A stretch of DNA of 64,000 bases, from assembly GCF_002878395.1 (NCBI RefSeq), contig NC_061121.1, forward strand, positions 137,396,467 through 137,460,466. Direction: 5' to 3'. Position 1 is the stretch's first letter; each line of letters opens with the position of its first letter. The notes beneath the pieces are model-generated. The model searched no databases, was not told the DNA's origin, and was given only the letters and a program-made list of their open reading frames with translations. Positions 48,922 through 62,085 of this stretch are shown piece by piece. The DNA is from Capsicum annuum. Taxonomy: Eukaryota > Streptophyta > Magnoliopsida > Solanales > Solanaceae. The position numbers and the translations under genes were made by a program.

Positions 48922-49764
48922 CCTCAAACTATATGGCACAAACATGTCCAAAAAATTCTCAACAAACTAGTCCCAAGTCATATATGGTAACCTAAGAGGT
49001 CTGCAACTAACAAGTGACCTCCACCAATCGCTTCCTACATCCCTCAACTAGTAGGTAGTGTAAGTAACTCTATGTGAATCAAGTAATCCAATGTTATATA
49101 ACTTCTCCTGACAATCAATCAAGAATACCTAAGTATCCTCACCCATAACACCACTAAACCTTGGTAGACCCAAGAAACTAATCTCCCAAACCTCTTTTAA
49201 TTCTTGAAAAACATAGTAAGACCCAAAGTTATAAAAGGCATATTGAATCTGATCGGCTGTGACCCTATCTGAGGAGTCAACATAGATGAGGGTTGAACCC
49301 CTAGAGTAAGAATTCCTTACTCAGATACTAGCATAGGAGAAAAAATGACACCCACAACCTACTTAATACAATAAGTAGATGCCGATAATAATGAAGAACT
49401 ACGATTATAATTGGAGAAAACCATATTCTATCTCTAGTATAGATGGAGGTAAAACACACGGAGCTAGAGAAATACAGGGTGAAATTAAAGGAACACCCTT
49501 CAAATGAGTCAACAAATAAATTAATAAACCCTCCAAGACTAGGGTAGTAGTACTCTATGAAAAATAAGTAGGACCGATATCTCAGACATGCTCAACCTCA
49601 CGCTCAAAGGAGACCCCTATAGTACTTTCTCTAAAAGTGGAAGATCCTTGTGCTCGTCTTCTACCTCGATTCCTCCCGCAACCGCTACCTTGTTCCCTAG
49701 GCTAGACACCCTCCTTAGATGCCGGCTTGGCAGCCCTAGCCTCATGGGACCTAGTCTTCACCAT
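48922..49764 (-). pseudogene. gag: gag of A', first piece (N-terminal)
   Basis: Minus strand from ATG at 49764: MVKTRSHEARAAKPASKEGV, then TAG. This is the only A-type gag in the window with its start codon intact (the others read GTG or ATA). Basic Gly/Arg-rich stretch (GSGCGRNRGRRRAQGSST) follows, then a proline/serine region with an extra unmatched segment near 49330-49450, and the capsid start down to YSLRD at 48922, where B1 is inserted. Continues at 39837. Confidence 0.75.
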
Positions 49765-49949
49765 TTACACAAAAAAGAGTGAAGCTCAATTTAGGATATA
49801 AGATATCGAACAAACCATATGACAAGGAACAAAATAAGGGAAATTTATTAAAGATATTTTATAGCCTCTCAAAGATAGATATAGATGTTTATGCACCAAT
49901 CTGTAAGACTCTACTAGACACCCTATTCTTACACTAATTATACCAATGA
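49765..49949 (-). other. Leader between primer site and gag of A'
   Basis: Short untranslated leader, colinear with 15091-15279. No other signal seen. Confidence 0.5.
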
Positions 49950-49970
49950 ACCTAGCTATTGTTATACCAA
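49950..49970 (-). other. Primer binding site of A'
   Basis: Minus strand TTGGTATAACAATAGCTAGG, a Met-tRNA-type site with substitutions after TTGGTAT. Confidence 0.65.
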
Positions 49971-49972
49971 TT

Positions 49973-52597
49973 TGTTATGATCTAAAATCTAAGGTAATGA
50001 TGGAACTTATCATTGCAAAGACATAAGAAGAAGGCCAATCAACAAAACTGATATGATGTAATAAAACAACATATAATGCAAAGGTAATACTTCTAGAAAG
50101 AAGTCCAACCATTCATACTCAGTAATAGCAAAATTCTGGATAATAATAATAATGCCATAAACTATCCCAAAACTTTGAGTCATGGTGTAAGAAGAATCTA
50201 CATACAACTCAAAGTCTAAAAATATAACTAAAACCACAAGTCTATCTCTGAATACAAAATAAGACATAACTAGATAGGATGAGATAAAAAGTTTACACCT
50301 AAAGCATAAAGCATCCACTACCTCTAATGTACCAAATCACTACCCAAACTCAGTAGCTGCATGACATACTTGTACTTGGATCTACACCAAAAAAATACAG
50401 TAGGTATGAGTATGGTCAACTTATACTCAGTAGGTATCATAGGCCAACTAAGAAAAGTAGAAAATAATATATGTATATACACACTATGAGCATGTTATAT
50501 GCAAGAAAAAAATATCCCAAACGGTAGCTCACATCATCTCTACTAATAGTTTTAAATATAATACATAAGTAGGAAATAGTTATGTAAAAGAAATAGAATA
50601 GACATGTATCAACTAAAATACAAAAGCACGACACTGAAGATGCATAAATAAATGAAATATAATAAGGATGATAATGATGATGTGTTATAATCACGGTTAT
50701 TTAATGACCTTCGTATACACCTATCGAGCCTCAGCACTTCCAATTTGGATCCATAGGGGGTCCACAACCTATATACTATATCAATACTTAATTCTAATCT
50801 CAATATCCATATCTCCTCTCCAACTAGTGGTCTATGATAAATAGCATTGTAAAAATGTCTCATTTCTATCAAAAATTAGTGTTTCCATAATGGTACCAAT
50901 ATCTCATAAATGTATGTATGATATAAGAATGTAATGCTCACAACCAAACTAGTATAAAGATCTCAAAATCTATTTAATAGAAGTATACATAAGCCCAGAA
51001 TCCACTTAATATATAAATCAACCATGATTACACATAAACAATGTACCATTAGACTTACAAATTCAACAAAGGAATCAATAAATATCATATTAACCCCAAC
51101 TTAGGTATTTTGTCATAAAAAGAGTAACTAAGTGCATACACATGGCCAATAATATTAGATAAGCCCCCCCCACAAGCCACATGTAGTATATATCTTCTCA
51201 AATCACCAATAATAATACTATAGTCCAGCATACAGGCACACAACAGTTATAATATTATTGTTATAATTATTACACATACCTATTACATGCTTTTACATAA
51301 ATATTAACTGTCCAACCTAATATAAAGAAAGTTAAGCCATAACCAACCTTGTGATGCAAAAATATAGGCTAAAAACCCTTCAAGAGGATATTTTCCCAAA
51401 TCGAAAAGTCTCAAAATCAATAAAAACATACAACTATAAAATTTATGTGTCAAAAGAGAAATACCATTTTGCCTATTTTTAAATGGTTAAATGAACATCA
51501 AAAATATGTTTTTTAAAGGAAAAGGTAAAATTGGAATTTTAGTTAATGAACATCTTACCCATAATTAAAGGAAGCCATAAAAAATACAAGTGAAAATGAG
51601 TTAAAAATGAGGTTTAAATTGAAGTAAAATCATTTTAGGCAGTCTAAGCTAAAATCACCAAATCATACTATTGAAATCACGAATTAACGAGTTTTAGATA
51701 ACAACAAATAACATAAAATAATTTAAAAAGTAATTTGGAGATAATCCAAGCTTGAAAATGGAAGAAATCATCCAAAAATCTCCTAACCCGAAGCTACAAA
51801 TCTCAAAAATAGGATAAAAATGAGAAAAGAAAGTTTGTATACTAAACCTTCTATGAACACTTAAATGACCATTACACCGTCTCCACTGATAAAATGACTG
51901 AGTGCATCTAAAGTGGTACCCGTTGAGCCTTCACCCTTAACTTAAGCGGACCCTACTTAAGCAAGATGGGCTTCAGTTTAGCAGCCTCCAATTGGTAAGC
52001 CTGCTTGCTTAAGGGATTAGCTAGCCACTTAAGAGGCCTCTGCTATTGCGATCGAAGTTCAACTTTACTAGCTGGGTGGTGTACTAGCTATGACTTATAA
52101 AATTTTCCAAGTCTCAACTGACACATCAGGATTCATTCAGAATCCCATTAAGGCAAATGAGATATGCTACTATACTAAATTTAACATTTTAGACTCAATG
52201 GAAACATCAAATTTTCAAAAAAAGGTTTTTTTCACAAAATTTACCCTAGAGACCCAATATCACAATTTTTTAAACTGAGGGTCAAAATATGAACCAAAAG
52301 CCATAGAATCACACCAACCATGCTACAAACCCAAATCAATATTTTTGATCTACTAGTGTAGTTTCTTTTAACATTCGACACTCAAAATAATAAATATTGA
52401 CCAAAGTTGACTATAAAGCCTCTGTAACCTTTAAAAAATATTTACTTGCACAAATTATTTCAAATTACATTGGGAACAATGCTAACCATCTCCACACCCC
52501 AAAATATCATGTAACAACAACGGGGAGGAGGAAATACTCAAAAGATATAAAAGAGAAAATTTCATAGAATCAATTCCTTAAGTCATTGATCATAACT
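49973..52597 (-). repeat. 5' LTR of A'
   Basis: About 2,625 bp. Minus-strand ends AGTTATGATC...GATCATAACA are near-perfect inverted repeats, which fixes the borders. Homologous to the A1 and C LTRs (for example ggtgtggagatggttagcattgt at 52503 downward against 25770), but the motif block at 51890-52070 is made of cttaag words, not gcgatgc words. The minus-strand open stretches at 50010-50872 are accidental. Confidence 0.75.
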
Positions 52598-54620
52598 TGA
52601 TAAAGTATCTAAAAATGTCCATAAACTGTGCATGAGTGACTTGTTTAGGGATATGCAGATGCTGTTGGGGCTCGCTAGTTTATATTTCTATGATTGTTGG
52701 CTTTTTGGAAGGCATATTCAGTAACTATGTGGAGTAAAATTTAGAAGGGTAGATAGAGTTATACTATATTGCACAATAAGAACATAAAATAAGTAGTCTT
52801 CCTACTTTTTCTCAAAAGTGTTGAGCTCTTTACACAAATGAAAGAGACTCTACTTAATGTGGCTTTCAAACACCCAACAATAGCTTAAACCTAATACTCT
52901 AATACAAAGTTTATCATGACCCGAGCCTACATCTAAACATAAAATAATGCATAGAAACATAAATGACCCTAAGCTAGCCATTGAATGACATAATCATAAA
53001 CATTCTTTAAGTAGCTAAGACCAAATGGAAGCTAAAATAGATTGAATATAAGGTCTATAATTGTTGGAACAAATCTTTACAACCTTAACTAAATTGCAAT
53101 GTAATGATAAACTAAAATAAGCTAAAATGTCTGACTCTATGTATAAAAGCCGTTACTAACTAAAGAGCTACTAGGACAAGTCCTTAGCTAACTCTAAAAA
53201 CTAAAAACTAAAATATGAAAAATAAATATAATAATCATTCATCCTCGAATGATGAGGACACACCCCAGGTAGTCAAGAATATGGTACTATAATTTGCTAA
53301 CTATGATACTGGTTTGAGCACTCGTGTCTATATCTAAATAAGATACAACATAAAAGAAATATGTGATCAATAATTTATATAGAGAGAGATTTTGAGATAT
53401 ATACTAAAAATACTGTGCATGCTGGAAATTTTTGAACTTAGTTCAAAATTGAATAACATACTGAGATATAGTATAGTGACCCAAAACTTATATGATGAGA
53501 GGACATAGTAAAATATGACATTAATACTAATGCAAGTACAGTTTTTAAATAGGTGATCATATATTATAGTTTAACTTAGTCAAAGATAGTCTCTACTAAC
53601 CGACATAAACCACGTGAGCTAACAAGTAGTCCAATGTATTTTTCTTATTAGAAGGACTCCACATACTATGACAGGGTATAAAGTCATAACTGATGTGATT
53701 ATTAATTGATGCTTAACTAGGGGATTAAATGAACCTATGGTGGCATATTGTTCTAGGACTTTGGGTAAAATGGGGACCCTAGTCTAGGTTGATGTTAAGT
53801 AATACTAAAATATTAATTATACTGATAGCTCATGTAAAATGATTATTCTAAAAATTAGGTCAAAATTTAATCAATCTAAATAGTATTTTAAATCCTATAT
53901 AGTTAAAAACTAATCAAGTTCTATTCATACTAGATTATGATATTCTATGTTAAATACTAATGGAAGAACTATTTTATGTGAAAATACTATAAAATCAAGT
54001 AAGTATAAAATCACGAAATTCTATGTCATAAAAGATACCAAAATCATGAAAACATATGCTATATAATATCATAGACATGGAAAACATATAAGTACTAAAT
54101 GAAAAAGTGATTCATAAACTAGGTATGATCCCTAGAGTCATAAGCCATGGATTTTCATGTTTGACTAAAGACTTTTTGAGACACAATGGTGGAAGAATAC
54201 CTATTGCTGAAATCTCACAAACTTGAGTTAGTTAGAGAATTCTTATAACAAATCTTGAAATTTTAAACTTGAGAAGACTCCTAGGTTTCTTGACTTTGAG
54301 GAAGTTTAATCACTTATTTGCTTCTCTGTCTAAGTTTTTTTATAAAATTATGTAAAAGCTAATCTAATCCTATTTAGTAACACTTAAAATAACCCCAAAC
54401 AATGTAGTTTAGGATTAGGATTTAAGGAAAAAGGCAAAAATAACTCTGATTAAATTAACTAAAATTTTAAGGTTCTATCATCATGAGGCCATGGAACAAA
54501 TCATACCATAAACACATCATTCATCTTTTGACTCATGGTTCCTACAATGGTTTTTCTATCTTGGGGAACGACTTCATTCTCATGACTCATTAGGTCTACC
54601 TATGAATTATAGTATGGATT
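52598..54620 (-). mobile_element. 5' end of chromovirus E (LTR, primer site, gag start)
   Basis: Minus strand: LTR about 54620-52912 ending GGGTCATGATA, primer site 52908-52897 (TTTGTATTAGAG), leader, and gag ATG at 52715 (MPSKKPTIIEI, then stop), where the family usually begins Met-Pro-Pro-Lys-Lys. The gag is cut at 52598 by the A' LTR. The LTR start is not sharply defined; 54620 is a guess from loss of LTR-like sequence. The word attcgaggatgaatg at 53256-53242 is like the post-pol sequence of such elements. Confidence 0.5.
52640..52715 (-). pseudogene. gag: gag start of E, truncated
   Basis: ATG at 52715 followed by 11 readable codons (MPSKKPTIIEI), a TAA, then TSEPQQHLHIP. Only the extreme N-terminus of Gag remains before A' interrupts it. 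Confidence 0.5.
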
Positions 54621-54702
54621 CATAGCCCCTGAGAAATAATGCTACATAATAAACCTCCTGGTTTTTATGTATTTCTAAATATTTTTGCTATTTAGAGCTT
54701 TT
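54621..54702. other. Short gap between divergent elements E and D
   Basis: About 80 bp between two LTR starts that point away from each other. I see nothing identifiable in it. Confidence 0.3.
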
Positions 54703-57304
54703 ATATTGCGATCCCAACTAATTTTTGATTTGCAAGAGATGATAGTTCAGTCAACGGGTATTGCATTGGGTTGTTATAGCTAATTCTTTATTTTAAAGTC
54801 TTCATTGGTAAGAATTGGCTGCTAAGTGAAAACCTTATTCAAAAGACCTTGTATGTCAATTTTGATAGTTCCATAATCTTTGGAACATGGAGTTTAGGAT
54901 AGAGGGACCTTTGGTTTAAGTCCAAGGATTCCAAACACATTTTGAGTTATGGACGAAAAATTGATAAAAGTAGACCATGGGTGTTAGGCCTAAATATTAT
55001 CGAAATAACTTCATATGGAAATTTTGACTATTCCATTGAGTACGAAATGTCAAATTTGATAAAGTAGAATAGTTTGTTTGTATATATGGGATTCTGGATA
55101 AATCTGGAGGGGTTTGTACTGACTTGGAATTTTCCATGTCCTAGCTGGTGTATCCACTAAAGTGACAATTGGGTCATTTAGTAGAGGCCGATTAAGTAGC
55201 CAACCAGTTTCTTAAGAAACCAGGCTTTCCAGCTAGGTGCCACTAAAGTAGGGCCTAGTCTACTTAAGTAATTATTGGTCTATTTTAATAGAGTGTGCAG
55301 GTCAGCGGTTACAACTTATGTGGTACTTGGCCGGTTTGGCAGTGACCTCTTAAGTAGTCACATGTCTTCTTAAATGGCACTTGGGGGAAATAAATTCCCT
55401 CACTTACCAAATTTCTCCCTATTATTTCACAAGTTAAATAGCTTAGAGCCCTAGAGAGTGTGGACAAATGAGGAAACATTAATTAGGAGATTTTGGGTAT
55501 TTGGGGAGCTTAGACTACTCATTTCTTCATTAAATTCTAGGTAAATTTCCATTAATTTCATGGTTAATTTCTAAATTTATTTCCTAAATCCCTAGATTCC
55601 TAATCCCTAGATTCCAAACATCATTTTAGCTCAGAATTTACCTATTCTTGAGTATAAATGTTCCTTGATCCTAAGGGGGAACGTTGATGATTTTGAAAGT
55701 ACGATTCAGCAAGCGAGCCCCACATGAGATTTTTATGTAATTTTTTATTTGAAGCATAAAAATGCAATATGAGTCTGGTTTTTCTCATATTGATGATTAG
55801 ATTATCATTTTAATAGCATGGCATTGTGTGGAATCTTCTTGGAAGGGAAAATTATTGATTAAGTAAATTTCATCGGGCATTCTCGACGTGTAGATAGTCT
55901 AGGTTTACATTTCTAATTGATTGTGCTAAATTAGGGTATATATATGATAATGTGCTAAATGTGGGTTAGAAATTAATGGTATATTTAGTAAATTTGGATC
56001 ATTTAGCCAATTAAGGAATTATGATTAGGCATATTTGATTTGGTTACTCATTCTTTCGTAGAATTTCTATGTTTGGAGTAAAATATGGCTTATTTAGAAT
56101 CTAGTATTGAATTTAGACACCTTAGTTTAGTTACGGGTAGAATTTTCCTTAGAATTGATTTTGGGGATTAGAAGCAGGCCCCTCCAGCTCCCCTTAGGCC
56201 AAGACCACAAGAAGCTCCTAGTAAACTTTATAGTCGTGTTACTTTATCTAGATATACATTCTAGAGCTTGAGATGGTTTAGATACATGATGACTTAATTT
56301 GTATTGATACTAGGAGATGATATTATTTTTGGTTTGAGTCTGGCCATTTATGATAATAAGACAAGTTTAATTTTGACATTATTCATGATATGAGTTTTGG
56401 CTTAAATTTTGGAGATAATGATAAGAGTTTGGGTTCAAGTTTGACAAATGACGATATGAGTTTCAGTTTATGTATGATATTGAGTGGTCTTTCTAATGGT
56501 TATGGAACTGGTTAGAGTCAGGTGTTTTAAATATAGCGGGATCTACGATTATAAATTTGAGATTTGGTTAATTTGTTTAATTTTAATTATTTCTTCTCTT
56601 TAGTTAAACCCTTCGGGGTTATGAAGCCCTACATTGGGTTATATATTATGAAGCCCCACATTGGATTATATACTTTATACTCTTAATAGCTTATGGGGCC
56701 TAGTTTTGTAGTATTAACTATGTTTCCTGTCATATTATTGTTGTTCAAGTTATTTTTTATAGTAATTACAGCATTATTCTCTTGCCTCAACTTAGATTAC
56801 TCATCTTGCATTTTTATTAAATTTATTTTATTAGTTAGCTCTATCGATCAATGGTGCCTACTGATTACCTGTTGCTTTGGTACTCATACAAAACTTTTGT
56901 ACCTTTTGGGAAAGATCTGAGTACTAGTTATCGCCATTGATGTTATGATCATGCGAGCCAAAGTTTTGAGAAAAGTTGAGCTCTCGGAGCTAGAGTTGAC
57001 CTTTTCTCCATTTTTTGTACTATGCTTAGTCTTTATATACTGAAATATATTTGACTATGATAGTACTTTTATTCTTTTGGATTAGAGGCTCTTAAGTTGA
57101 TACTAGTAGGTCATAGGATATTGTTATTTCACTTATTATCTTCTATTTTATTATTATTCTATAATTTATTACTTGTAAGCCTTTTACTTGCTATGCCACT
57201 CTCCAGCAAATTAGCCCAATGCTTATTGTTTTGGGCTATCGTTTTACTTACTAACTAGTGGAATAAAGTAGGTGTCATCATGACTCAAAAATTGGGTGAT
57301 GACA
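54703..57304 (+). repeat. 5' LTR of element D
   Basis: About 2,600 bp ending GGGTGATGACA right before a primer site. The beginning (tattgcgatcccaac) is a worn TGTAACGACCC. Around 55060-55140 it resembles the A family (ttgtttgtatatatgggatt; tgacttggaatttt) and carries a cttaag-rich block at 55150-55390. Near 56620-56680 a short segment (gaagccc-acattggattatata) is tandemly doubled. Confidence 0.65.
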
Positions 57305-57306
57305 TA

Positions 57307-57320
57307 TTGGTATAGAGTGC
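57307..57320 (+). other. Primer binding site of D
   Basis: TTGGTATAGAGTGC, Met-tRNA type with a lost C. Confidence 0.7.
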
Positions 57321-57489
57321 TAGGCTCACTAATATTGTTGGTACAATAAAAAGTAGTTCGAATGATAAAGTGTGTTTCATACATTCAGGAGGCTATCAGG
57401 CATTCTTAGGAGATCTTTACTTCTTTGAATCATTTTGGGCTAAGAGTGGGAGTTGGTTTCTAAAGATTTCTTTAAATTCACTCTTTAGC

Positions 57490-58401
57490 AGGTGGTGTGG
57501 GTATGTGCTACCGCTACACGAGATAAGGACCTCGAGCCTGCGGCTAAGGATCCTACCAAAATTCATAGATGACACAAAGGTATAGTACAACAGGGAGATG
57601 CAACCTTAACTAGAGACCAATACAGAAGGCCTTCACTAGATCCTATTCCTACTCCTATGCTATAAATTTATCCACCTACTCTAATAGTGGTCTAGGCCAG
57701 TTCGGGCTCGATTGGGATTTACTTCTTCTTTACTGCTCAGAGATGCATTCATTTAGATCTTGGGATTAGTTGGTAGTTCACCATTTGATGGTTCTCAGTC
57801 TGTGGAACAGAGTGGTATTGAGGAAGAAGCACAACTTGTATCTATTGTTGAGGACCCTTCTATGCCGGTGATTTCTCACTCTATTATTGCCCAACAAGCT
57901 ATGTCTGTTGAGGAGCAGAAAATGTTGGTAGATTTTTTCAATTGACTTTGCGTAGGTTTTTTGGTGCACCGAGGATGCTTATGAGTTCTTGGTTTCTTAT
58001 GAGGATAAGGTCTGTAACTTTATCGTCATGGTGTGGATTACATTGCCTTCTTGTTGGATTTGATGGCTCAACATTGGTGCGGTGGCTATCTTGATTCCAA
58101 TCTAGATGGATCTCCCTCTTTGACATGGACTTAGTTCTCTGAGGTTTTCTTGATGAAGTATATGCTTAGTAGTCTTAGAGATCATTTGACGGACTAATTT
58201 TTTAGATTAGAGCAGGGCTTATGACTGTTGTACAGTATGAGGCTCGATTTCATGAGTTGTCTAGGCATGTTACATCTATCTTGCATCTAGTATGAGTGGT
58301 TCAATAATTTTTTTGGGGATTGAGACTTTCTCTGCAATGCCCTACATTGTCAATGCGTTAGCTCATGGTAATATGCTCTTAGAGTTAAATGAGTAGAATA
58401 G
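57490..58401 (+). pseudogene. gag: gag of D, cut by element F
   Basis: Begins near 57500 with ATATRDKDLEPAAKDPTKIH (start codon worn), then an open part 57760-57945 (SPFDGSQSVEQSGIEEEAQL, MSVEEQKMLVDFF) and a capsid part with frame changes: EDAYEFLVSYEDKVCNF (57975-58025), GVDYIAFLLD, SPSLTWT, LSSLRDHLTD (58170). Stops interrupt it. At 58402 the LTR of F begins; the zinc knuckle and pol of D are not in the window. Confidence 0.65.
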
Positions 58402-60593
58402 TGTTAATGACTTAGTCTCATTTTTTTACTTCCAAAGTTAGCACAGTTTAAACCATATATAATTTCCCTAATTTCATCTTTTTATCATGTGCAAAATTGA
58501 ATAAGCTTTCCATCGATATAATATTCGCTCAAATCTGATACCCGGCCAAGAAGTTATGGCTAATTTAAGTCCTAGTAATAAAACACCGTCATTTTGGTGC
58601 TTGGCGCATCGTAGAAGGGGTCTATTTCACAATTTTCAAATTGTAGTAGCCTAGCGTGATTGTGGAGCATCGCGTTGAAGCTCTGTCCCAACCAGTGGGA
58701 CAACGCGATGGCTCCATGTCGCGGTGACCCTAAGAATCCCATTTGTTAATTTCTAGTGAGCCACTATGATTGTGGTGCGTCGCTGTGGCCCATAAAATTG
58801 GGCTCCCAATTATAATTTTATTCCATCTAATTAAGGATACATTATGTATTTTCCACCTCGTTATCAGCTTAAACACCGGATTTAATCCCAAAGACTACAG
58901 AATACATTCACAATCATCCAAATTACTCAAGAACACTCTCTAGGACTTCAAACAAAAAACCCAAATAACTCAAGATTCAACTGTGGGTTTTCAAAACTAA
59001 TTGAAGATTTGAAATCCCTAAACCATAATCTTTAAGAATCATTCATCAATTCCTAAATTAAGGTACGTGGGGTTTTCCTAAAAATCTCATGGGCATAGAA
59101 ATCATGATTTTAAGAAAAGGCTTTTAGATTTATGATTTACAATTATGTTTTAGAAGTCTCAATGACATTGTTTTGGTCTTTAGGCCTTTCCCCAAAATGA
59201 TTTGAAATTCTATCTATATATATATTCATGTGTTTAAGGATGAATATTCAATTGAGAGCATGAATTAAAATGAATACCTCTCTTGATATGATTTTTCACA
59301 TTATTTGTATGATATGGATTGTTTTGAAAAGCATGATATGAAAGGTCTTGATTTATACTATGATTTGAACATGATTGTGGAATCAAAAGAGAGGGTTGTG
59401 CATGTAGATAAATGTTGAATATACATATAATGAAAGAGTGCATGGTTTTGGCAAAAGCGCATGACCACCATATGTTTGAAGAATTCCTACATAGTCTTGA
59501 CTTATATTTCAGAACATGAAATCTCTTATACTATTTAAATATTTGGGTGGTCTGAATTGAGTTTTGATGAAAGAATCATGTATAGTGCATTATGGCTCAA
59601 AAAAAGGACTTGCAAGTCTTGGTATGACGACACCAACTCAAATAATGCCATGTTAATTCAGAATAAGATAGAATGCATGTTTGAAATCAGATTTTTAGAT
59701 TTTTAAAACTAGAACGATGCATGTTTCAAAATAGACTAAAATTGGGCATAAAGAGAGCTTATATGGTTCGTCTAAGAAGGCACAAGTTAAAACAACTCAT
59801 TTTCCAAAACCGTGATTTGTCGATTTAGGTATATTATTATACGTTGGCCTAGTTCCCTATAGCATATCAGACTCAGACACTCCAACCCTTGCGGCATACT
59901 TGGGTTGGGGGCTTCCCCGCCGAGTCAATGGCAGATTCCATATAGCCCGTGGAATATTGGAATTGTAGGGGAGTGCTACCTAACTTAGAAGTACTACAAT
60001 GATCAGAGGCTGCATTGACAGAAAAGTTTTACAATTATCAAAGATGCCCATGTGTTTTGGAATTTATATCATATTTGATGTTTTATGACTAGATATCAAC
60101 TATTTTATTTATATTAAAAGCTTTATTTTGGATTTTTCTGCATACCAGTACATCTGTATTGACCCCCTAACTTTCAGGTTCTAAGGCACAATCTAGGGGT
60201 CCTGATGAGCAGTAGATTTCTTTAGAAAGAAGTGCAGGGTCTAGTCAGTGGGCCTTCAATATTTTAGAATGCCTAGTTATTTTTAGACATTTATTATCAG
60301 TTATGGTTTTAGTCTACTGGGGGCTTGTCCCTGCTTTTCAGACAGTTATCTTTCGATCATGTAGTAGATATTTTGCAGACTGTTCTAGAAGTTGTTTAGT
60401 TATTTTCAGATTTCATTCCAGATTATTAAACTGAAATCCAGAGTATGACCATATTTCTGTATTAGATCAACATTCTGTATTTTTTTTACTATATGAATGT
60501 TGTGCGTGATTACCAGATCAAATAGATTAGGATGCCTGGTCCTTCATAGTTTGAGATGTCCATCATAGCCAAGCCCTATTTTGGGTCGTGATA
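58402..60593 (+). repeat. 5' LTR of F
   Basis: About 2,192 bp, TGTTAATGAC to GGGTCGTGATA (worn inverted ends). Carries a CpG-containing cluster at 58600-58790 (gcgcatcgtag, cgcgatggct, gtcgcggtgac), a TATATATATAT run at 59213-59226 that could be a promoter TATA, and no coding sequence. Confidence 0.8.
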
Positions 60594-60596
60594 AAC

Positions 60597-60609
60597 TTGG
60601 TATCAGAGC
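60597..60609 (+). other. Primer binding site of F
   Basis: TTGGTATCAGAGC, an unaltered Met-tRNA site, the only perfect one in the window. Confidence 0.85.
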
Positions 60610-60778
60610 ACGGTTCATGGTCCCAGGGTGTCTTTAAAATCACGTCGGGTAGAGTTATGTTTATGGGTGTATAGTGTGCAACACTTTAGGAATATTTCCC
60701 CTCTTTGTATTTTAGTTCAGGCTTTGGAGTCTAATTTGTCCTATAATCCTTGATATATAGTATTTCAGAAAAACAATC

Positions 60779-62085
60779 ATTCCACCCCATCGTACTATCA
60801 ATCAGAATACACAGACAGATGAGGTCTATCTCATTCATAGGATGAGGACCTGAAATAATGCTCAGACTCTGGAGATTTATACTACTTTGGGAGTCCCACT
60901 TACTCAGACTAGCCTACCTAGGGCACACAGAGCTCTTCAGACGGGGACTGACCGCACTCAGCCTCGCGAAAGAGAGGTATCGAATGCAGAGTTCATATAG
61001 TCCATTCACATGCTTGCTCAATTTATAGCCATACATACTTAACGGTCAAAAGATGTTGGGTCGGCATCGGTCACATCTGAGGCTACTAGGGTGGGATACC
61101 TCATGAGAATGAACCCACCCAAGTTTTCAAGCACCAAGGTAGAAGAGGATCCACAGGATTTTATGGATGAGATGGAGAAGATCTTCAAGATAATGCATAT
61201 AGATGAGGTGGAACGGGTGGAATTAGCTGCTTACCATCTTAAAGAAGTTGCAAACCAGTGGTATAATGAGTGGGAGGATTCTAAGGGTGAGAGTGGTGAG
61301 CCCACGATATGGGGCGAGTTCGTGGAAGCCTTCCTTGATCGGTTCTTTCACCTTATGTTGAGAGAGGCCAAAGCTAAGAAGTTTATAAACCCTATGCAAG
61401 GGAAAATGAGTGTGAAGGAATACACGCTAAAATTTAAACAACTAGCCTGTTATGCTCTGTAGATGGTTGGTAATATGAGAGCCCAAATGAGAAAATTTTC
61501 ATCCAGCCTTTCGTATAACTTAGTGCTTTAATGTAAGGGGGCTATGCTAAACAGGGACATGGACTTCTGTAGGCTGTCAGTGCATATGCAGTAGGTGCAC
61601 GAGTAGAAGAAGAGAATCATTGAATATAGGGAGAAGGAAAAATAGGCAAAGAGAGACAAAACAGCGGATCAGAACCACAGTCAGCCACAGAGTGGTAATC
61701 CCTAGTCCACAGCTAGCACCCAAACCTCTAGTAGACCGACGAACTTAGAGTTTCCAAACTAATCTTAGATCCAGAGCTCAGTTTACCCAGTCATATGGCA
61801 GTATAGCTCAGCAGCATCGTACGTTTCCGCGTTATGAGATCTGCGGTAGGCATCATCCAGAGAGGTGTCAGCTAGGTTCGCTGGTATGCTATTTATGTAG
61901 TCAGTTGGGTTATTTTCAGAGATATTGTCCTTTGGCTAGAAGGAGTGTTAGTGGTGCTAAATCTCAGGAAAATTCTTCTGCACCACCACCACCCCAAAAG
62001 GGTGCCACCTTAGTTGCCGAGAGTGGTCACAACCGGTTATATGCGTTGTCCAACCGCCAGGAAGTGGAAGCCTCACCAGATGTAA
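60779..62085 (+). pseudogene. gag: gag of F
   Basis: The expected ATG is ATT at 60779 (then PPHRTINQNTQTDEV). Three stops occur before 61091. The capsid part 61091-61462 is open: MNPPKFSSTKVEEDPQDFMD, AAYHLKEVANQWYNEWED, FLDRFFHLMLREAKAKKF, MSVKEYTLKFKQLA. After a TAG the basic region follows (61460-61830), then the knuckle at 61837-61945: CGRHHPERC and CYLCSQLGYFQRYC, where the family His is Tyr. Gag packages the element RNA; with the lost start, stops and changed knuckle it cannot work as one protein. Confidence 0.8.

Noticed and set aside
50010..50872. Overlapping minus-strand open frames of 85-102 codons
   Set aside because: They fall in the 5' LTR of A'; low-complexity hydrophobic products typical of AT-rich sequence.
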